Shown: positions 12,242-21,535, numbered from the stretch's first letter. The stretch: DNA of 64,000 nt from Oricola thermophila (GCF_013358405.1 NZ_CP054836.1:2108001-2172000); one strand, 5' to 3'. Program-made: numbers and translations. The notes: generated by a model from the sequence alone, not told the origin.

Positions 12242-13057
12242 ATGTTCATTCGAACCAAGAAGAAGAAGGCCTGTTTCCTGCCGAAGATTTTCGAGCCGCG
12301 CGGCGTAAACGACCTCATTCGCCTGGGCAGCGACCATGACGGCGGATACGTGGTCTCGGCGGATGCGGTGGCATCCACGCGTCACATGCTGTCGCTCGGG
12401 CTCGGCTACAATTGCGACTTCCCCTACGATCTTGCAGCCATGGGCCGGCTGGACAGCCTGACCTGCTACGACGCGTCGATCGACCCGGATGCGTTGCGCA
12501 GGCGCTTCCTAAAGGCGCGGCTTCTATCCGTGGTACAGCCGGACAGGCACAGGCGGTTTCTCGAATACTACAAGCAGTACAAGTCCCTGTTCGACTCGGG
12601 ACGACCGGGCTTCGCACATCTGCGCGAGGATGCCGGCATGGCCGAGGGAATGGTATCACCCGCGGAAACCATCGGGCGCATAGATCCCGGCACGGGCCGG
12701 CTTTTCCTGAAGGTCGATGTCGGAGGCCGGGAATACGACTTCCTCGACCAGATCATAGAGGCCAACGAAACCCTGTCCGGCCTCGTCATCGTCTTCCATT
12801 CCGCGGTAGAACACATGCGCGAGATCGAGGTTTTCGTGAGCGCCATGCGCGAATTCATGACCATCGACAACACGGCGGCCGACAACACGGCCGGCCTGAC
12901 AGGTATCGGCTCTCCGAACCGGATAGAGATGAGCTTCTCGGCAAAATTCGCAAGCGAGCCGCACATCCCGATCGCGGGAGCATCGACCCGCTACAAGGTG
13001 CTGACAGCGCCCAACGACCCCAACCTGACAGAGTACGAGATATTCTATGTGGAATGA
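12242..13057 (+). CDS. FkbM-like methyltransferase-fold protein of the polysaccharide cluster
   Basis: 271 residues. Early segments LIRLGSDHDGGYVV and LSLGLGYNCDFPYDLAAMG, then RLFLKVDVGGREYDFLDQII and LVIVFHSAVEHM, follow the pattern of FkbM-like sugar methyltransferases. The usual FkbM block reads K-[IV]-D-[IV]-E-G; here the Glu is replaced by Gly (KVDVGG), and the first glycine motif is loose, so activity is uncertain. Downstream spacing is minimal: the stop at 13055-13057 is followed 27 bp later by the fucosyltransferase start. A role in decorating the surface glycan is inferred from location only. Confidence 0.6.
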   Translation: MFIRTKKKKACFLPKIFEPRGVNDLIRLGSDHDGGYVVSADAVASTRHMLSLGLGYNCDFPYDLAAMGRLDSLTCYDASIDPDALRRRFLKARLLSVVQPDRHRRFLEYYKQYKSLFDSGRPGFAHLREDAGMAEGMVSPAETIGRIDPGTGRLFLKVDVGGREYDFLDQIIEANETLSGLVIVFHSAVEHMREIEVFVSAMREFMTIDNTAADNTAGLTGIGSPNRIEMSFSAKFASEPHIPIAGASTRYKVLTAPNDPNLTEYEIFYVE

Positions 13058-13084
13058 TTGCGGCGACGCGTGCCCGAGGCCGGC

Positions 13085-14242
13085 ATGACGCAAAGCACCG
13101 ACACGCGGCCGATCCGCGCCCATGTCTTCACCGACGCCGATCCGCGCATGTTCCTGAAACAGGCGCCAGGCATGTCCGACACGGTCGATGGCGTGACCTT
13201 CAGTTTCGGCATCGACGTGGCAGAGGATGCCGACGTGCTGATCCTCCACACGCGCGCATCCTTTTCGGTGCCGACGCGCCTGCCGCGCGAACGCACCGCC
13301 TTCATCGCCGGCGAGCCCGACCACATCCACCGCTACAATCCGGCCTATCTCAACCAGTTCGGACTCGTGCTGACGACAAGCAGCGAACCGATCGATACCG
13401 AGGTCCTGCGGGAAAACTTCTGCCTGAAGTGGTACGCGGGCATCAACTACGACGAGGAGCCGGAGTTTCCCGGCCTCCTCGGACACGACTACTTCTCGTC
13501 GCTCCGGCCGCCGGCAAAGACCGGAGAGCGGATATCCATCGTCACGAGCAGGAAGGCGCATACGCCTTTTCACAAGAAGCGGCTGCAATTCATCGAGTTC
13601 CTGAAGGAACGCATCCCCGACCGCATCGATCTGTTCGGCGAGGGACACCGCTATGTCGGCGACAAGCGCGAGGCGCTGGAGCCGTACAAGTATCACCTGG
13701 CGCTCGAGAACTCCGATGACGACTTCGGATGGACCGAGAAGCTGTCCGACCCGCTCCTGTGCTGGGCGTTCCCCTTCTACTCGGGATGCGGCAACGTGGC
13801 CGCGGAGTTGCCCGCCGGTTGCCATATGCCGCTCGACCTTGACGATTTCGACGCCGCGCTGGCGCGCATGGTCTACGCGATGGAAAGCGATCACTACGCG
13901 AGAGCGCAGGAGGACATCGCCGAGGCAAGACGGCGCATTCTCGGCCACTACAACGCAATGAGCATGCTGGCGCGGGTGTCACGACGCGCCTACGAGGCGG
14001 CGCCCGACGCACGACCGGCCTCGCGCGAGCGGCTGATCTACGCCGAACGCGCCTTTCCCCCGGGTGACGGCCACCGGGGCAGCCGCGGTCAGGCGATGGC
14101 AAGACGGGCGATCCTAGCGGTCTATCCCCGCTTCGACCTGCTGCTCGCCCGCCAGAAGAAGGCGCGCGACGTCAGGCATCAGCGCAGGAACCGGCTCCGG
14201 CACGCGAAAACAGCCGGCAAACCCGCGCCGAAGCAGGCATAG
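13085..14242 (+). CDS. Glycosyltransferase family 10 (fucosyltransferase-like)
   Basis: 385 residues. The diagnostic GT10 block is YKYHLALENSDDDFGWTEKL followed by SDPLLCWAFPFYSG, matching the alpha-1,3-fucosyltransferase motif in which E-N-S and T-E-K-x bind GDP-fucose. The Arg/Lys-rich C-terminus (from about residue 355) resembles the basic membrane-binding tails of bacterial GT10 enzymes. The adjacent gmd and fcl genes would supply GDP-L-fucose. The ATG at 13085 has a GAGG site 5 nt upstream; a TTG at 13058, right after the previous stop, is an alternative start. Confidence 0.8.
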   Translation: MTQSTDTRPIRAHVFTDADPRMFLKQAPGMSDTVDGVTFSFGIDVAEDADVLILHTRASFSVPTRLPRERTAFIAGEPDHIHRYNPAYLNQFGLVLTTSSEPIDTEVLRENFCLKWYAGINYDEEPEFPGLLGHDYFSSLRPPAKTGERISIVTSRKAHTPFHKKRLQFIEFLKERIPDRIDLFGEGHRYVGDKREALEPYKYHLALENSDDDFGWTEKLSDPLLCWAFPFYSGCGNVAAELPAGCHMPLDLDDFDAALARMVYAMESDHYARAQEDIAEARRRILGHYNAMSMLARVSRRAYEAAPDARPASRERLIYAERAFPPGDGHRGSRGQAMARRAILAVYPRFDLLLARQKKARDVRHQRRNRLRHAKTAGKPAPKQA

Positions 14243-14367
14243 GCCGACTGCCCCCTGCTTCGCCGCCCCTTTTGCCGGTGCGACACGAACTGAGGCTTTG
14301 ACGCCACCATTCATGCTGATCTATTCCGGTCACATTCACCGAGCCCCGGACAAGAGAGGATCTGGCC

Positions 14368-15213
14368 CTGTCTTCACGCACCGTCTTCATCGGCCTGACC
14401 CGCGATTGCGCCCATTCCCTGCCGCGCATCCTGCAATCGATCAGCGAATTCGGGCGCAGCCTCGACGACTGGGGCTACGTGTTCCTCGAAAACGGCTCGG
14501 AAGACGAAACGGTGGCGATCCTGGACGAGTTCCACCGCCTCCACGACAAGGGAATTGTCGAAACGCTTCCGGATCTCGACAGCCGGATTCCCGTACGCAC
14601 GGAACGGCTTGCCCACCTGCGCAACCGCGCGCTCGAACATGTCCGGGCCGACGAGCGACTGGCGGACTTCGACTACGCGATCATCATGGACATGGACGGC
14701 GTCAATTCCCTGTTCCCGGCCGATCGACTGCGCGCCCACATGTCCGACTGGCCGGAGGATCGGGCGGCGGTCTTCGCCAACCAAACCGAGAGCTACTACG
14801 ATGTCTGGGCATACCGGCACCCGACGCATTCGCCCGACGACTGCTGGGAACGGGTGGAGAAACGCCCGGCCGGCATGTCCAAGGCCCAAGCCTACGAGAC
14901 ATTCGTCGCGGCTCGCAAGAAACCCTGGCCGCGCGATGCCGGCATGGTCGAGGTCGAGAGCGCCTTCGGCGGGCTGGCGCTCTACCGCCTGCCGGCGCTC
15001 CGCGACTGCAGCTATCTCGGCCTCGACGAAGACGGCAACCCCCGCTGCGAGCACGTGGAGTTCCACCGCCAGATACGCAGCAAGGGCTACCGGCTGTTCA
15101 TCGATCCGGCAATGATCAACGGAACGGGCGCAGAGGAACACAAGGCGCCGAAGGGAATTCGTTACCTCAGGCGCCTGCTTCATCGCGTCGGGCGCCTCGC
15201 CGGCCGCCGGTAA
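14368..15213 (+). CDS. CAP59/GT69-like glycosyltransferase, probable CTG start
   Basis: 281 residues if it starts at CTG 14368. The order of motifs is VFIGLTRDCAHSLPRIL, FLENGSEDETVAILDEF, RLAHLRNRALEHV and the metal-binding YAIIMDMDGVN, as in CAP59-type transferases of capsule assembly. In this frame the first stop upstream is at 14317, and no ATG, GTG or TTG occurs before GTG 14479, which would delete the first beta strand and helix. AGAGAGGA (14353-14360) stands 7 nt before CTG 14368, so CTG is the best start. Donor and acceptor are unknown. Confidence 0.72.
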   Translation: MSSRTVFIGLTRDCAHSLPRILQSISEFGRSLDDWGYVFLENGSEDETVAILDEFHRLHDKGIVETLPDLDSRIPVRTERLAHLRNRALEHVRADERLADFDYAIIMDMDGVNSLFPADRLRAHMSDWPEDRAAVFANQTESYYDVWAYRHPTHSPDDCWERVEKRPAGMSKAQAYETFVAARKKPWPRDAGMVEVESAFGGLALYRLPALRDCSYLGLDEDGNPRCEHVEFHRQIRSKGYRLFIDPAMINGTGAEEHKAPKGIRYLRRLLHRVGRLAGRR

Positions 15214-15291
15214 GCGGAAACGCGGCGTTGCCTTGCCCCCGTGCATGGACTAAGGCGCACAAGCAAAGCGAACCAGAGACCGGAGAGGAAC

Positions 15292-16344
15292 TTGGCTTCC
15301 ACGGCAAAGAAGGCGCTGATCACGGGCGTCACCGGACAGGACGGGGCGTACCTGTCGGAGTTCCTGCTCGCAAAGGGTTACGAGGTGCACGGCATCAAGC
15401 GTCGCACGTCGCTGTTCAACACCGCGCGCATCGACCACCTGATGGAAGGCGAACCGGGCCGTTCCGGCCAATATGTCCTGCATCACGGCGACATGACGGA
15501 TTCATCCAGCCTGCTGCGCATCCTGCAGGACGTGCAACCTGACGAGATCTACAATCTCGCCGCGCAAAGCCACGTGGCGGTTTCCTTCGAGGAACCTGAA
15601 TACACGGCGAACTCGGACGCGCTCGGAGCGCTGCGGCTGCTGGAAGCGATCCGTATCCTGGGCCTGAAGGACAAGACGCGCTTCTACCAGGCCTCCACAT
15701 CCGAACTCTACGGCCTGGTTCAGGAAACGCCGCAGACCGAGACGACGCCCTTCCACCCGCGCAGCCCCTATGGCGTCGCCAAGCTCTATGCCTACTGGAT
15801 CACGGTGAACTACCGCGAGGCCTACGGGTTCCATGCCTGCAACGGCATCCTGTTCAACCACGAATCTCCGCTGCGCGGAGAAACCTTCGTCACCCGCAAG
15901 ATCACGCGCGGGCTGGCGCGCATCAAGGCGGGGCTGGAGGACTGCCTCCATCTCGGGAACCTGGACGCGCTGCGCGACTGGGGCCATGCGCGCGACTATG
16001 TCGAGATGATGTGGCTGATGCTGCAGCAGGACGAGCCGGAGGATTTCGTCATCGCCACCGGGCAGCAACATTCCGTGCGCGATTTCGTCAACGCCGCGGC
16101 GCGCGAGCTTGGCATGACGCTGACCTGGCAGGGCGAAGGCGTGGCGGAAAAGGCGGTCGACGAGAACGGCCGCACGGTGGTCGCTGTCAGCGAGCGCTAT
16201 TTCCGACCGGCGGAAGTCGAAACACTGTTGGGCGATGCGACAAAGGCGCGGGAAAAGCTGGGCTGGAAGCCGCGCGTCTCCTTCGAGGAACTGGTGCGCG
16301 AAATGGTCCAGGCGGACCTCGATGAGGCCATGCGCCATGGTTGA
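15292..16344 (+). CDS. gmd: GDP-mannose 4,6-dehydratase
   Basis: 350 residues, full length. Gmd converts GDP-D-mannose to GDP-4-keto-6-deoxymannose, the first step to GDP-L-fucose. Visible are the NADP-binding [34 protein letters not shown], the catalytic STSELYG and [11 protein letters not shown] (Y-x3-K), and the conserved [20 protein letters not shown]. The start is a TTG with GGAG 6 nt upstream; an upstream GTG at 15241 adds a non-conserved basic stretch. It overlaps fcl by 8 bp. It supplies the GT10 transferase encoded 1 kb upstream. Confidence 0.96.
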   Translation: MASTAKKALITGVTGQDGAYLSEFLLAKGYEVHGIKRRTSLFNTARIDHLMEGEPGRSGQYVLHHGDMTDSSSLLRILQDVQPDEIYNLAAQSHVAVSFEEPEYTANSDALGALRLLEAIRILGLKDKTRFYQASTSELYGLVQETPQTETTPFHPRSPYGVAKLYAYWITVNYREAYGFHACNGILFNHESPLRGETFVTRKITRGLARIKAGLEDCLHLGNLDALRDWGHARDYVEMMWLMLQQDEPEDFVIATGQQHSVRDFVNAAARELGMTLTWQGEGVAEKAVDENGRTVVAVSERYFRPAEVETLLGDATKAREKLGWKPRVSFEELVREMVQADLDEAMRHG

Positions 16345-17287
16345 TCCCGTCTACCCGCTTTCCGGCAAGCGCATTTTCGTCGCCGGCCATCGCGGCATGG
16401 TCGGTTCGGCGATCATGCGCCGACTGGAAGGCGAGAGGTGCACCCTGCTCACGGCAAAACGGCAAGATCTCGACCTGACATCCCAGGCGGCGGTGGCCGA
16501 CTGGTTCGCGCGCGAGAAGCCCGACGCCGTGTTCCTGGCGGCAGCCAAGGTCGGCGGCATCCTCGCCAACCGCGACTACCCTGCGGACTTTCTCTACGAA
16601 AACCTGATGATCGAGGCGAATGTCATCCACGCGGCGCACGAGGCCGGCGTGGAAAAGCTGCTGTTTCTCGGCTCGTCCTGCATCTATCCGAAACTCGCCG
16701 AACAGCCGATCACCGAAGACGCCCTGCTCACCGGGCCGCTGGAACCGACCAACGAATGGTACGCGGTGGCCAAGATCGCCGGCATCAAGCTGTGCCAGGC
16801 GTACCGCAAGCAGCATGGCGACGATTTCATCTCGGCGATGCCGACCAATCTCTTCGGCCCCGGCGACAATTACGACCTGAAGACCAGCCACGTGCTGCCG
16901 GCACTGATCCGAAAGGCACACGAGGCAAAAATGACGGGAGCCCCGTTCATCGAGCTGTGGGGCACCGGCACGCCGTTGCGCGAATTCATGCACGTGGACG
17001 ATTGCGCCGATGCGCTCGTCTTCCTGATGCAGAACTACAGCGGCGAGCAACACGTCAATGTGGGAACCGGCAGCGATCTCTCCATACTCGATCTAGCGAG
17101 GCTGGTCTGCGCGGTGATCGGCTACGAGGGCGACATCCGGCTCGACCCGTCGAAGCCGGACGGCACGCCGCGCAAGCTCATGTCGAGCAAAAGGCTGCAA
17201 GATCTTGGATGGAAACCGAAAATCGGCCTGAAGGAAGGTATCGAACGAGTGTACCGGGATTTCCTCTCCGAGCACGCGGGCAAGTAG
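16337..17287 (+). CDS. fcl: GDP-L-fucose synthase
   Basis: 316 residues. Fcl epimerises and reduces the Gmd product to GDP-L-fucose with NADPH. Motifs: [16 protein letters not shown] (nucleotide binding), [27 protein letters not shown] and [19 protein letters not shown], which holds the catalytic Y-x3-K. The start ATG lies inside the end of gmd, so the two are translationally coupled. The gene is the last of the plus-strand polysaccharide operon; the next gene is convergent, 46 bp away. Confidence 0.96.
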   Translation: MVDPVYPLSGKRIFVAGHRGMVGSAIMRRLEGERCTLLTAKRQDLDLTSQAAVADWFAREKPDAVFLAAAKVGGILANRDYPADFLYENLMIEANVIHAAHEAGVEKLLFLGSSCIYPKLAEQPITEDALLTGPLEPTNEWYAVAKIAGIKLCQAYRKQHGDDFISAMPTNLFGPGDNYDLKTSHVLPALIRKAHEAKMTGAPFIELWGTGTPLREFMHVDDCADALVFLMQNYSGEQHVNVGTGSDLSILDLARLVCAVIGYEGDIRLDPSKPDGTPRKLMSSKRLQDLGWKPKIGLKEGIERVYRDFLSEHAGK

Positions 17288-17333
17288 CCGGCGCGGTCCC
17301 GACCTGGCAGGACGCGACGCAGCGAATGGCGCC

Positions 17334-18860
17334 TCACCGCCCGTCGAGCTGGTAGAAATCGATGCGCTCGACCGGCCTGCCGCCAGGGCCCGAACGAACC
17401 AGGCCCGACAGGTACCGCGCTGACCGTCCGAACAACTCGCGCGACGAAGGCGGCTCCGCATCGAGAGACGCCCTGACCGCCAGGAGCACCGGTCCCTCGA
17501 TGCTGTCCGGATCCGGCAGGTCCATGAATGTGAAGCGAAACAGCCCCGCCACCGGCAGGACCGCCAGATCGTGGCCCCCGAACCGGGCATAGGCCTGCAA
17601 CTGGCCGATAAGATCATAGCCGTCGGCGAATACCGTGGCGGTTCCGGCTTCCTCGGCGAGGGTTTCCATCCCGTCGGCAATCTCCTCCCACCCGGCCATG
17701 TCGTCGGTCGACAGCCCGGCCGGCACCGGGATCGGAGCCAGTGAAACCTGGATGAAGAGAACGCCGATCAGCAACAGTGACAGCGGCGCCTGCCAGCGGC
17801 GCAGCCACAACCAGAACGCCCGCATGCGGGCACCGGCCGGAAACCAGGTTACGGCAACCCAGGCGCCGATGAGCGAAAGCTGGCCATAGAGTGGAAGCGG
17901 CCAGTTGCCCTCCACGCGCTTGTTGAGCGCATGCCAGAAGAAGTAGAGCAATGCCGGCGCTGCGGTCAGTACCAGCAGGCCGAGGGCCGGGTTCGCCCGG
18001 TACTCCCGGCGACGCAGGAAAAGAACGATTCCGGCTACCACGAACACGAACAGGCCCGGCCACAAGAGTCCGGCCTGCGAAGCGAGAAACTCGGGGAAAT
18101 GCCGCATCGCCCGCGCGAAACTCATCGCCGCGTCCGGCGAGCGGCCGAACTGGAACCCCAGCGAGGCAAAATCGTGCTCGATATTCCACCCCATGACCGG
18201 CCAGAAAACGGCCAGCGCGAGGACGCCCCCCGCATAGAGCTGCCACGCGCGAAACCAGCGCCTCGCCTGCGGATAGACGAGCAGCCAGGCGACAATGCCC
18301 GCGCCGAGAAAGAAGACCGTGTATTTCGACTGGAGCCCGAGCCCGGCGAAAAGACCGAATGCGAGCCACCACCATGCGTTGCGGCTCGCGTGCAGCTCCG
18401 CCGCGGCCCAGATGGCGAGCGTCCAGAACATGAGGGACGGCGCGTCGGGCGTGATGATCAGCAGCCCGACCGCAACACCGAGCGAAAAGGAAAACCAGAG
18501 CGTGCCCAGGGCCGCGATCGTCCGGTCGGCGAAAAGCACCCAAGCCGTGCGCCAGACCGCGAGCGCGCAGATCACCGTGGCGAGAATCGCCGCAAGCCGC
18601 GACGCAAGAGGCGTCTCGCCCAGCAAAGCCTGCCCGGCACGGATGAACCAGACAACGCCCGGCGGATGATCGAAATAGCCGGCCTGGAGGGGATAGAGCG
18701 ACCAAAGCGTGTAATAGGCCTCGTCGCCGACAAGGCCGGTCGCCAAGGCGACCAGGAGCTTGGCCGCCAGCAATACGGCGATGACCAGCACCACGGCCCG
18801 GGACGACGCCCACGGGATATTCCGGCGGCGCACGCCGTCAATGTCCGCCTTGTCCATCAT
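17334..18860 (-). CDS. Glycosyltransferase family 39 membrane protein (ArnT/PMT-like)
   Basis: 508 residues with about a dozen hydrophobic segments. The first periplasmic loop carries DEAYYTLWS and FDHPPGVVWFIR, the acidic signature of GT39/ArnT-like enzymes that use polyprenyl-phosphate sugars. The C-terminal roughly 130 residues (after LLLIGVLFIQVSL) form a soluble periplasmic domain. It probably transfers a lipid-linked sugar to lipid A, core or another envelope acceptor. It lies on the opposite strand from the polysaccharide operon, 22 bp downstream of lrp, with which it may be co-transcribed. Confidence 0.82.
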   Translation of the reverse strand: MMDKADIDGVRRRNIPWASSRAVVLVIAVLLAAKLLVALATGLVGDEAYYTLWSLYPLQAGYFDHPPGVVWFIRAGQALLGETPLASRLAAILATVICALAVWRTAWVLFADRTIAALGTLWFSFSLGVAVGLLIITPDAPSLMFWTLAIWAAAELHASRNAWWWLAFGLFAGLGLQSKYTVFFLGAGIVAWLLVYPQARRWFRAWQLYAGGVLALAVFWPVMGWNIEHDFASLGFQFGRSPDAAMSFARAMRHFPEFLASQAGLLWPGLFVFVVAGIVLFLRRREYRANPALGLLVLTAAPALLYFFWHALNKRVEGNWPLPLYGQLSLIGAWVAVTWFPAGARMRAFWLWLRRWQAPLSLLLIGVLFIQVSLAPIPVPAGLSTDDMAGWEEIADGMETLAEEAGTATVFADGYDLIGQLQAYARFGGHDLAVLPVAGLFRFTFMDLPDPDSIEGPVLLAVRASLDAEPPSSRELFGRSARYLSGLVRSGPGGRPVERIDFYQLDGR

Positions 18861-18882
18861 CGCTTTCCCTGCCCGCCCGCGC

Positions 18883-19353
18883 CTAGAGCGCGACCAGTCC
18901 TTCGTCCTTCACCTTGCGGATGGTCAGCGCCGAGCGGACCGTGTCGACATTTTCCGTCGAGGTCAGCTCGTCAAGGACGAATGACTGGAATGTCCTGAAG
19001 TCGGGCGCAATGCAATGCAGGAGGAAATCGCTTTCACCCGAGACCATCCAGGCCTCGCGCACAAGTGGCCAGTCGGCCGTCAGCGTGGCGAATGCCTTCA
19101 GCTCGGCGTCGGACTGGTGATGCAGGCCGACGAGACAAAAGGCGACGATTTCCTGGCCGAGCTTGCCGGCATCGAGTATCGCGCGGTAACCGGCGATGAC
19201 CCCAGCCTCTTCTAGCCGGCGCACCCGGCGCAGGCAAGGCGGAGCGGAGATGCCGACGCGGCTGGCCAGTTCCACATTGGTCATGCGCCCGTCTTCCTGC
19301 AATTCGCGCAGGATGGCGAGATCAATGGAATCAAGATCAAATGCATCTGCCAT
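18883..19353 (-). CDS. lrp: Lrp/AsnC family transcriptional regulator
   Basis: 156 residues. An N-terminal winged helix (IDLAILRELQEDGRMTNVEL, recognition helix around ISAPPCLRRVRRLEEAG) is followed by the RAM ligand-binding domain (EAWMVSGESDFLLH). Lrp proteins sense amino acids and bind DNA as octamers. In Sinorhizobium an lrp gene stands between the LPS genes and trxB; the same order is seen here, although the LPS gene content differs. It is divergent from trxB with a 181-bp shared promoter region. Confidence 0.93.
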   Translation of the reverse strand: MADAFDLDSIDLAILRELQEDGRMTNVELASRVGISAPPCLRRVRRLEEAGVIAGYRAILDAGKLGQEIVAFCLVGLHHQSDAELKAFATLTADWPLVREAWMVSGESDFLLHCIAPDFRTFQSFVLDELTSTENVDTVRSALTIRKVKDEGLVAL

Positions 19354-19448
19354 GACGAAGGCTTATTGCCTGTCTCCGGCATCCGCAACAAAAATGGCGC
19401 ATCGTGCCGCGTTTGCCCCCATCCCCGGTGGGCATTGCCGGCGAGCCC

Positions 19449-19477
19449 TTGCACCAACGGTACCGCGCACCTTAGAT
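19449..19477 (+). promoter_or_regulatory. Candidate promoter of trxB
   Basis: TTGCAC (19449-19454) and TTAGAT (19472-19477) are spaced by exactly 17 nt, 58 bp before the trxB start. The region is shared with the divergent lrp gene. Confidence 0.5.
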
Positions 19478-19534
19478 AAGCCCCGAAAAATCCGGGCATG
19501 CAGCGCATCCCGAAGTTCCCCAGAGAGGTCCGAA

Positions 19535-20512
19535 ATGAGCGAGACGAAACACAGCCCGGTCCTGATCATCGGATCCGGTCCGGCCGGGTATACCGCGGCC
19601 ATCTACACGGCGCGCGCCATGCTGAAGCCGGTGCTCGTCGCCGGGATGGAACAGGGCGGCCAGCTGATGATCACGACCGAGGTCGAGAACTATCCCGGCT
19701 ATGCCGAGCCCGTGCAGGGGCCGTGGATGATGGAGCAGATGCTGGAACAGGCGAAGAATGTCGGCGCCGAAATCGTCAACGACATCATCACGGAAGTCGA
19801 CATGGACACGCGCCCGTTCAGGGCGGTCGGCGACAGCGGCACGGTCTACACCGCCGACGCGCTGATCATCGCCACGGGCGCCAAGGCCAAGTGGCTCGGC
19901 ATCGAGAGCGAGCAGAAGTACATGGGCTACGGCGTCTCCGCCTGCGCCACCTGCGACGGCTTCTTCTACCGCGACAAGGACGTGATCGTGGTCGGCGGCG
20001 GCAACTCGGCAGTCGAGGAGGCGCTGTATCTCTCGAACATCGCCAAGACCGTCACGCTGGTACACAGGCGCGACGAACTTCGCTCCGAAAAGATCCTGCA
20101 GCAGAGGCTGTTCGCGCGTGACAACGTGAAGTTCATGTGGGACACGGTGATCGACGAGATCATCGGCGCCAAGAACAATCCGGCCCTGCCCGCCTCGGTG
20201 ACCGCCGTCAGGTTGAAGAACGTCAAGACCGGCGAGACCACCGAAATGCCGATCGACGGCGTCTTCGTCGCCATCGGCCACGCTCCGGCGGTGTCGCTTT
20301 TCGAGGGCAAGCTGAAGCAGAAGCCGAACGGTTATCTGTGGACCGCGCCCGATTCGACGGCAACCGACGTGCCGGGCGTGTTCGCGGCCGGTGACGTGAC
20401 CGACGACACCTACCGCCAGGCCGTTACCGCGGCCGGCATGGGCTGCATGGCCGCGCTGGAAGCCGAGAAGTACATCGCCGCGCAGCAGGCGGAACTGCAG
20501 GCCGCCGAATAG
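19535..20512 (+). CDS. trxB: Thioredoxin-disulfide reductase
   Basis: 325 residues. TrxB passes electrons from NADPH through FAD to thioredoxin in the cytoplasm. Motifs: FAD-binding IIGSGPAGYTAAIYTARA, redox-active CATCDG (C-A-T-C), NADPH-binding VVGGGNSAVEEALYLS and C-terminal GVFAAGDVTDDTYRQAVTAAG. The start is the ATG giving MSETKHSP, with AGAGAGG upstream. A GC-rich hairpin and 56 bp separate it from lsrB, as in the Sinorhizobium order lrp-trxB-lsrB. Confidence 0.98.
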   Translation: MSETKHSPVLIIGSGPAGYTAAIYTARAMLKPVLVAGMEQGGQLMITTEVENYPGYAEPVQGPWMMEQMLEQAKNVGAEIVNDIITEVDMDTRPFRAVGDSGTVYTADALIIATGAKAKWLGIESEQKYMGYGVSACATCDGFFYRDKDVIVVGGGNSAVEEALYLSNIAKTVTLVHRRDELRSEKILQQRLFARDNVKFMWDTVIDEIIGAKNNPALPASVTAVRLKNVKTGETTEMPIDGVFVAIGHAPAVSLFEGKLKQKPNGYLWTAPDSTATDVPGVFAAGDVTDDTYRQAVTAAGMGCMAALEAEKYIAAQQAELQAAE

Positions 20513-20534
20513 GCGGCCAGACAAAGGGGTCAGG

Positions 20535-20552
20535 GGCCGCCGGAAGGCGGCC
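20535..20552 (+). other. GC hairpin between trxB and lsrB
   Basis: GGCCGCC (20535-20541) and GGCGGCC (20546-20552) form a perfect 7-bp stem closed by a GGAA loop. There is no U tract, so it is not a standard terminator; it ends just before the GGAGG ribosome site of lsrB and may stabilise the trxB message or affect lsrB translation. Confidence 0.45.
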
Positions 20553-20568
20553 AAAGGAGGGGAAGGCA

Positions 20569-21465
20569 ATGCCGCTCGACTGGGACAAATTGCGCGTATT
20601 CCACGCAGCGGCAGAAGCCGGCTCGTTCACCCACGCCGGCGAGACGCTGCACATGTCGCAATCGGCGGTCAGCCGACAGGTATCTGCGCTCGAGCACGAG
20701 GTCGGCGTTCCGCTGTTCAACCGGCACGCGCGCGGCCTGGTGCTGACCGAACAGGGCGAGTTGCTCTTCCGCACCGCCAACGAGGTGCTCGTGAAACTGG
20801 AGACGGTGCGCGCGCAGCTGTCCGAAACGACAGATAGGCCGTCCGGGCAACTGCGCGTGACCACCACGGTCGGTCTCGGCTCCGGCTGGCTGACCTACCG
20901 CGTGCAGGACTTCCTCGATCTCTATCCCGACGTGCGGCTGCACCTGATGCTGTCGAACGAGGAACTCGACCTCAACATGCGCCAGGCGGATTGCGCCATC
21001 CGGCTGCGTGCGCCGCAACAGCCCGACCTGATCCAGCGCAAGCTGTTCACGGTGCATTTCCACGTCTATGCCTCGCCAGCCTACCTGAACAAGCACGGCC
21101 GACCGGAAACTGTGGAAGAACTCGACAACCATCGGATCATCGGCTTCGGCGAACCGGCCCCCGCCTACCTGATGGAAATGCGCTCCTTCCTCACGCTCGG
21201 AAGGCCGGACGGCACGCCGCGCGATCCCGTGCTGGAGATCAATTCCATCATGTCGATCAAGCGCGCGGCACAGCGCGGAATCGGCATCGCCATGCTGCCG
21301 GACTACGCCGTGGAGCCGGATTCCGGGCTGGTGCAGCTGTTCGGCGACATCGACCTGCCCACCTTCGACACCTATTTCGTCTATCCCGAGGCCATGCGCA
21401 CCAGCGCGAAACTGCAGGCTTTCCGGGACTTCCTGATCTCCAAGTCCAGGAACTGGGCGTACTGA
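20569..21465 (+). CDS. lsrB: LysR family transcriptional regulator, LsrB ortholog
   Basis: 298 residues. The N-terminal winged helix (LRVFHAAAEAGSFTHAGETL, recognition region SQSAVSRQVSALEHEVG) is followed by a substrate-binding-type sensor domain. The position after lrp and trxB is that of lsrB in Sinorhizobium, a regulator tied to LPS genes, symbiosis and oxidative stress, whose activity was reported to depend on cysteines. This protein has a single cysteine (Cys142, in ADCAIRL), so an intramolecular disulfide switch is not possible. A GGAGGGGAAGG ribosome site precedes the ATG. The small-RNA array begins 44 bp after its stop. Confidence 0.82.
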   Translation: MPLDWDKLRVFHAAAEAGSFTHAGETLHMSQSAVSRQVSALEHEVGVPLFNRHARGLVLTEQGELLFRTANEVLVKLETVRAQLSETTDRPSGQLRVTTTVGLGSGWLTYRVQDFLDLYPDVRLHLMLSNEELDLNMRQADCAIRLRAPQQPDLIQRKLFTVHFHVYASPAYLNKHGRPETVEELDNHRIIGFGEPAPAYLMEMRSFLTLGRPDGTPRDPVLEINSIMSIKRAAQRGIGIAMLPDYAVEPDSGLVQLFGDIDLPTFDTYFVYPEAMRTSAKLQAFRDFLISKSRNWAY

Positions 21466-21535
21466 TCCCGACCCGGCACGACATTGTGCAGGCGAGCCAT
21501 GCGCCGCCTGCATATGTGCATTGCACAATGGTCAA

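Noticed and set aside
8457..17287. Genomic island with integrase or insertion sequences around the glycan locus
   Set aside because: No integrase, transposase, tRNA or terminal repeats were seen; gene order at both flanks is the conserved one, so gene content turnover in place is simpler.
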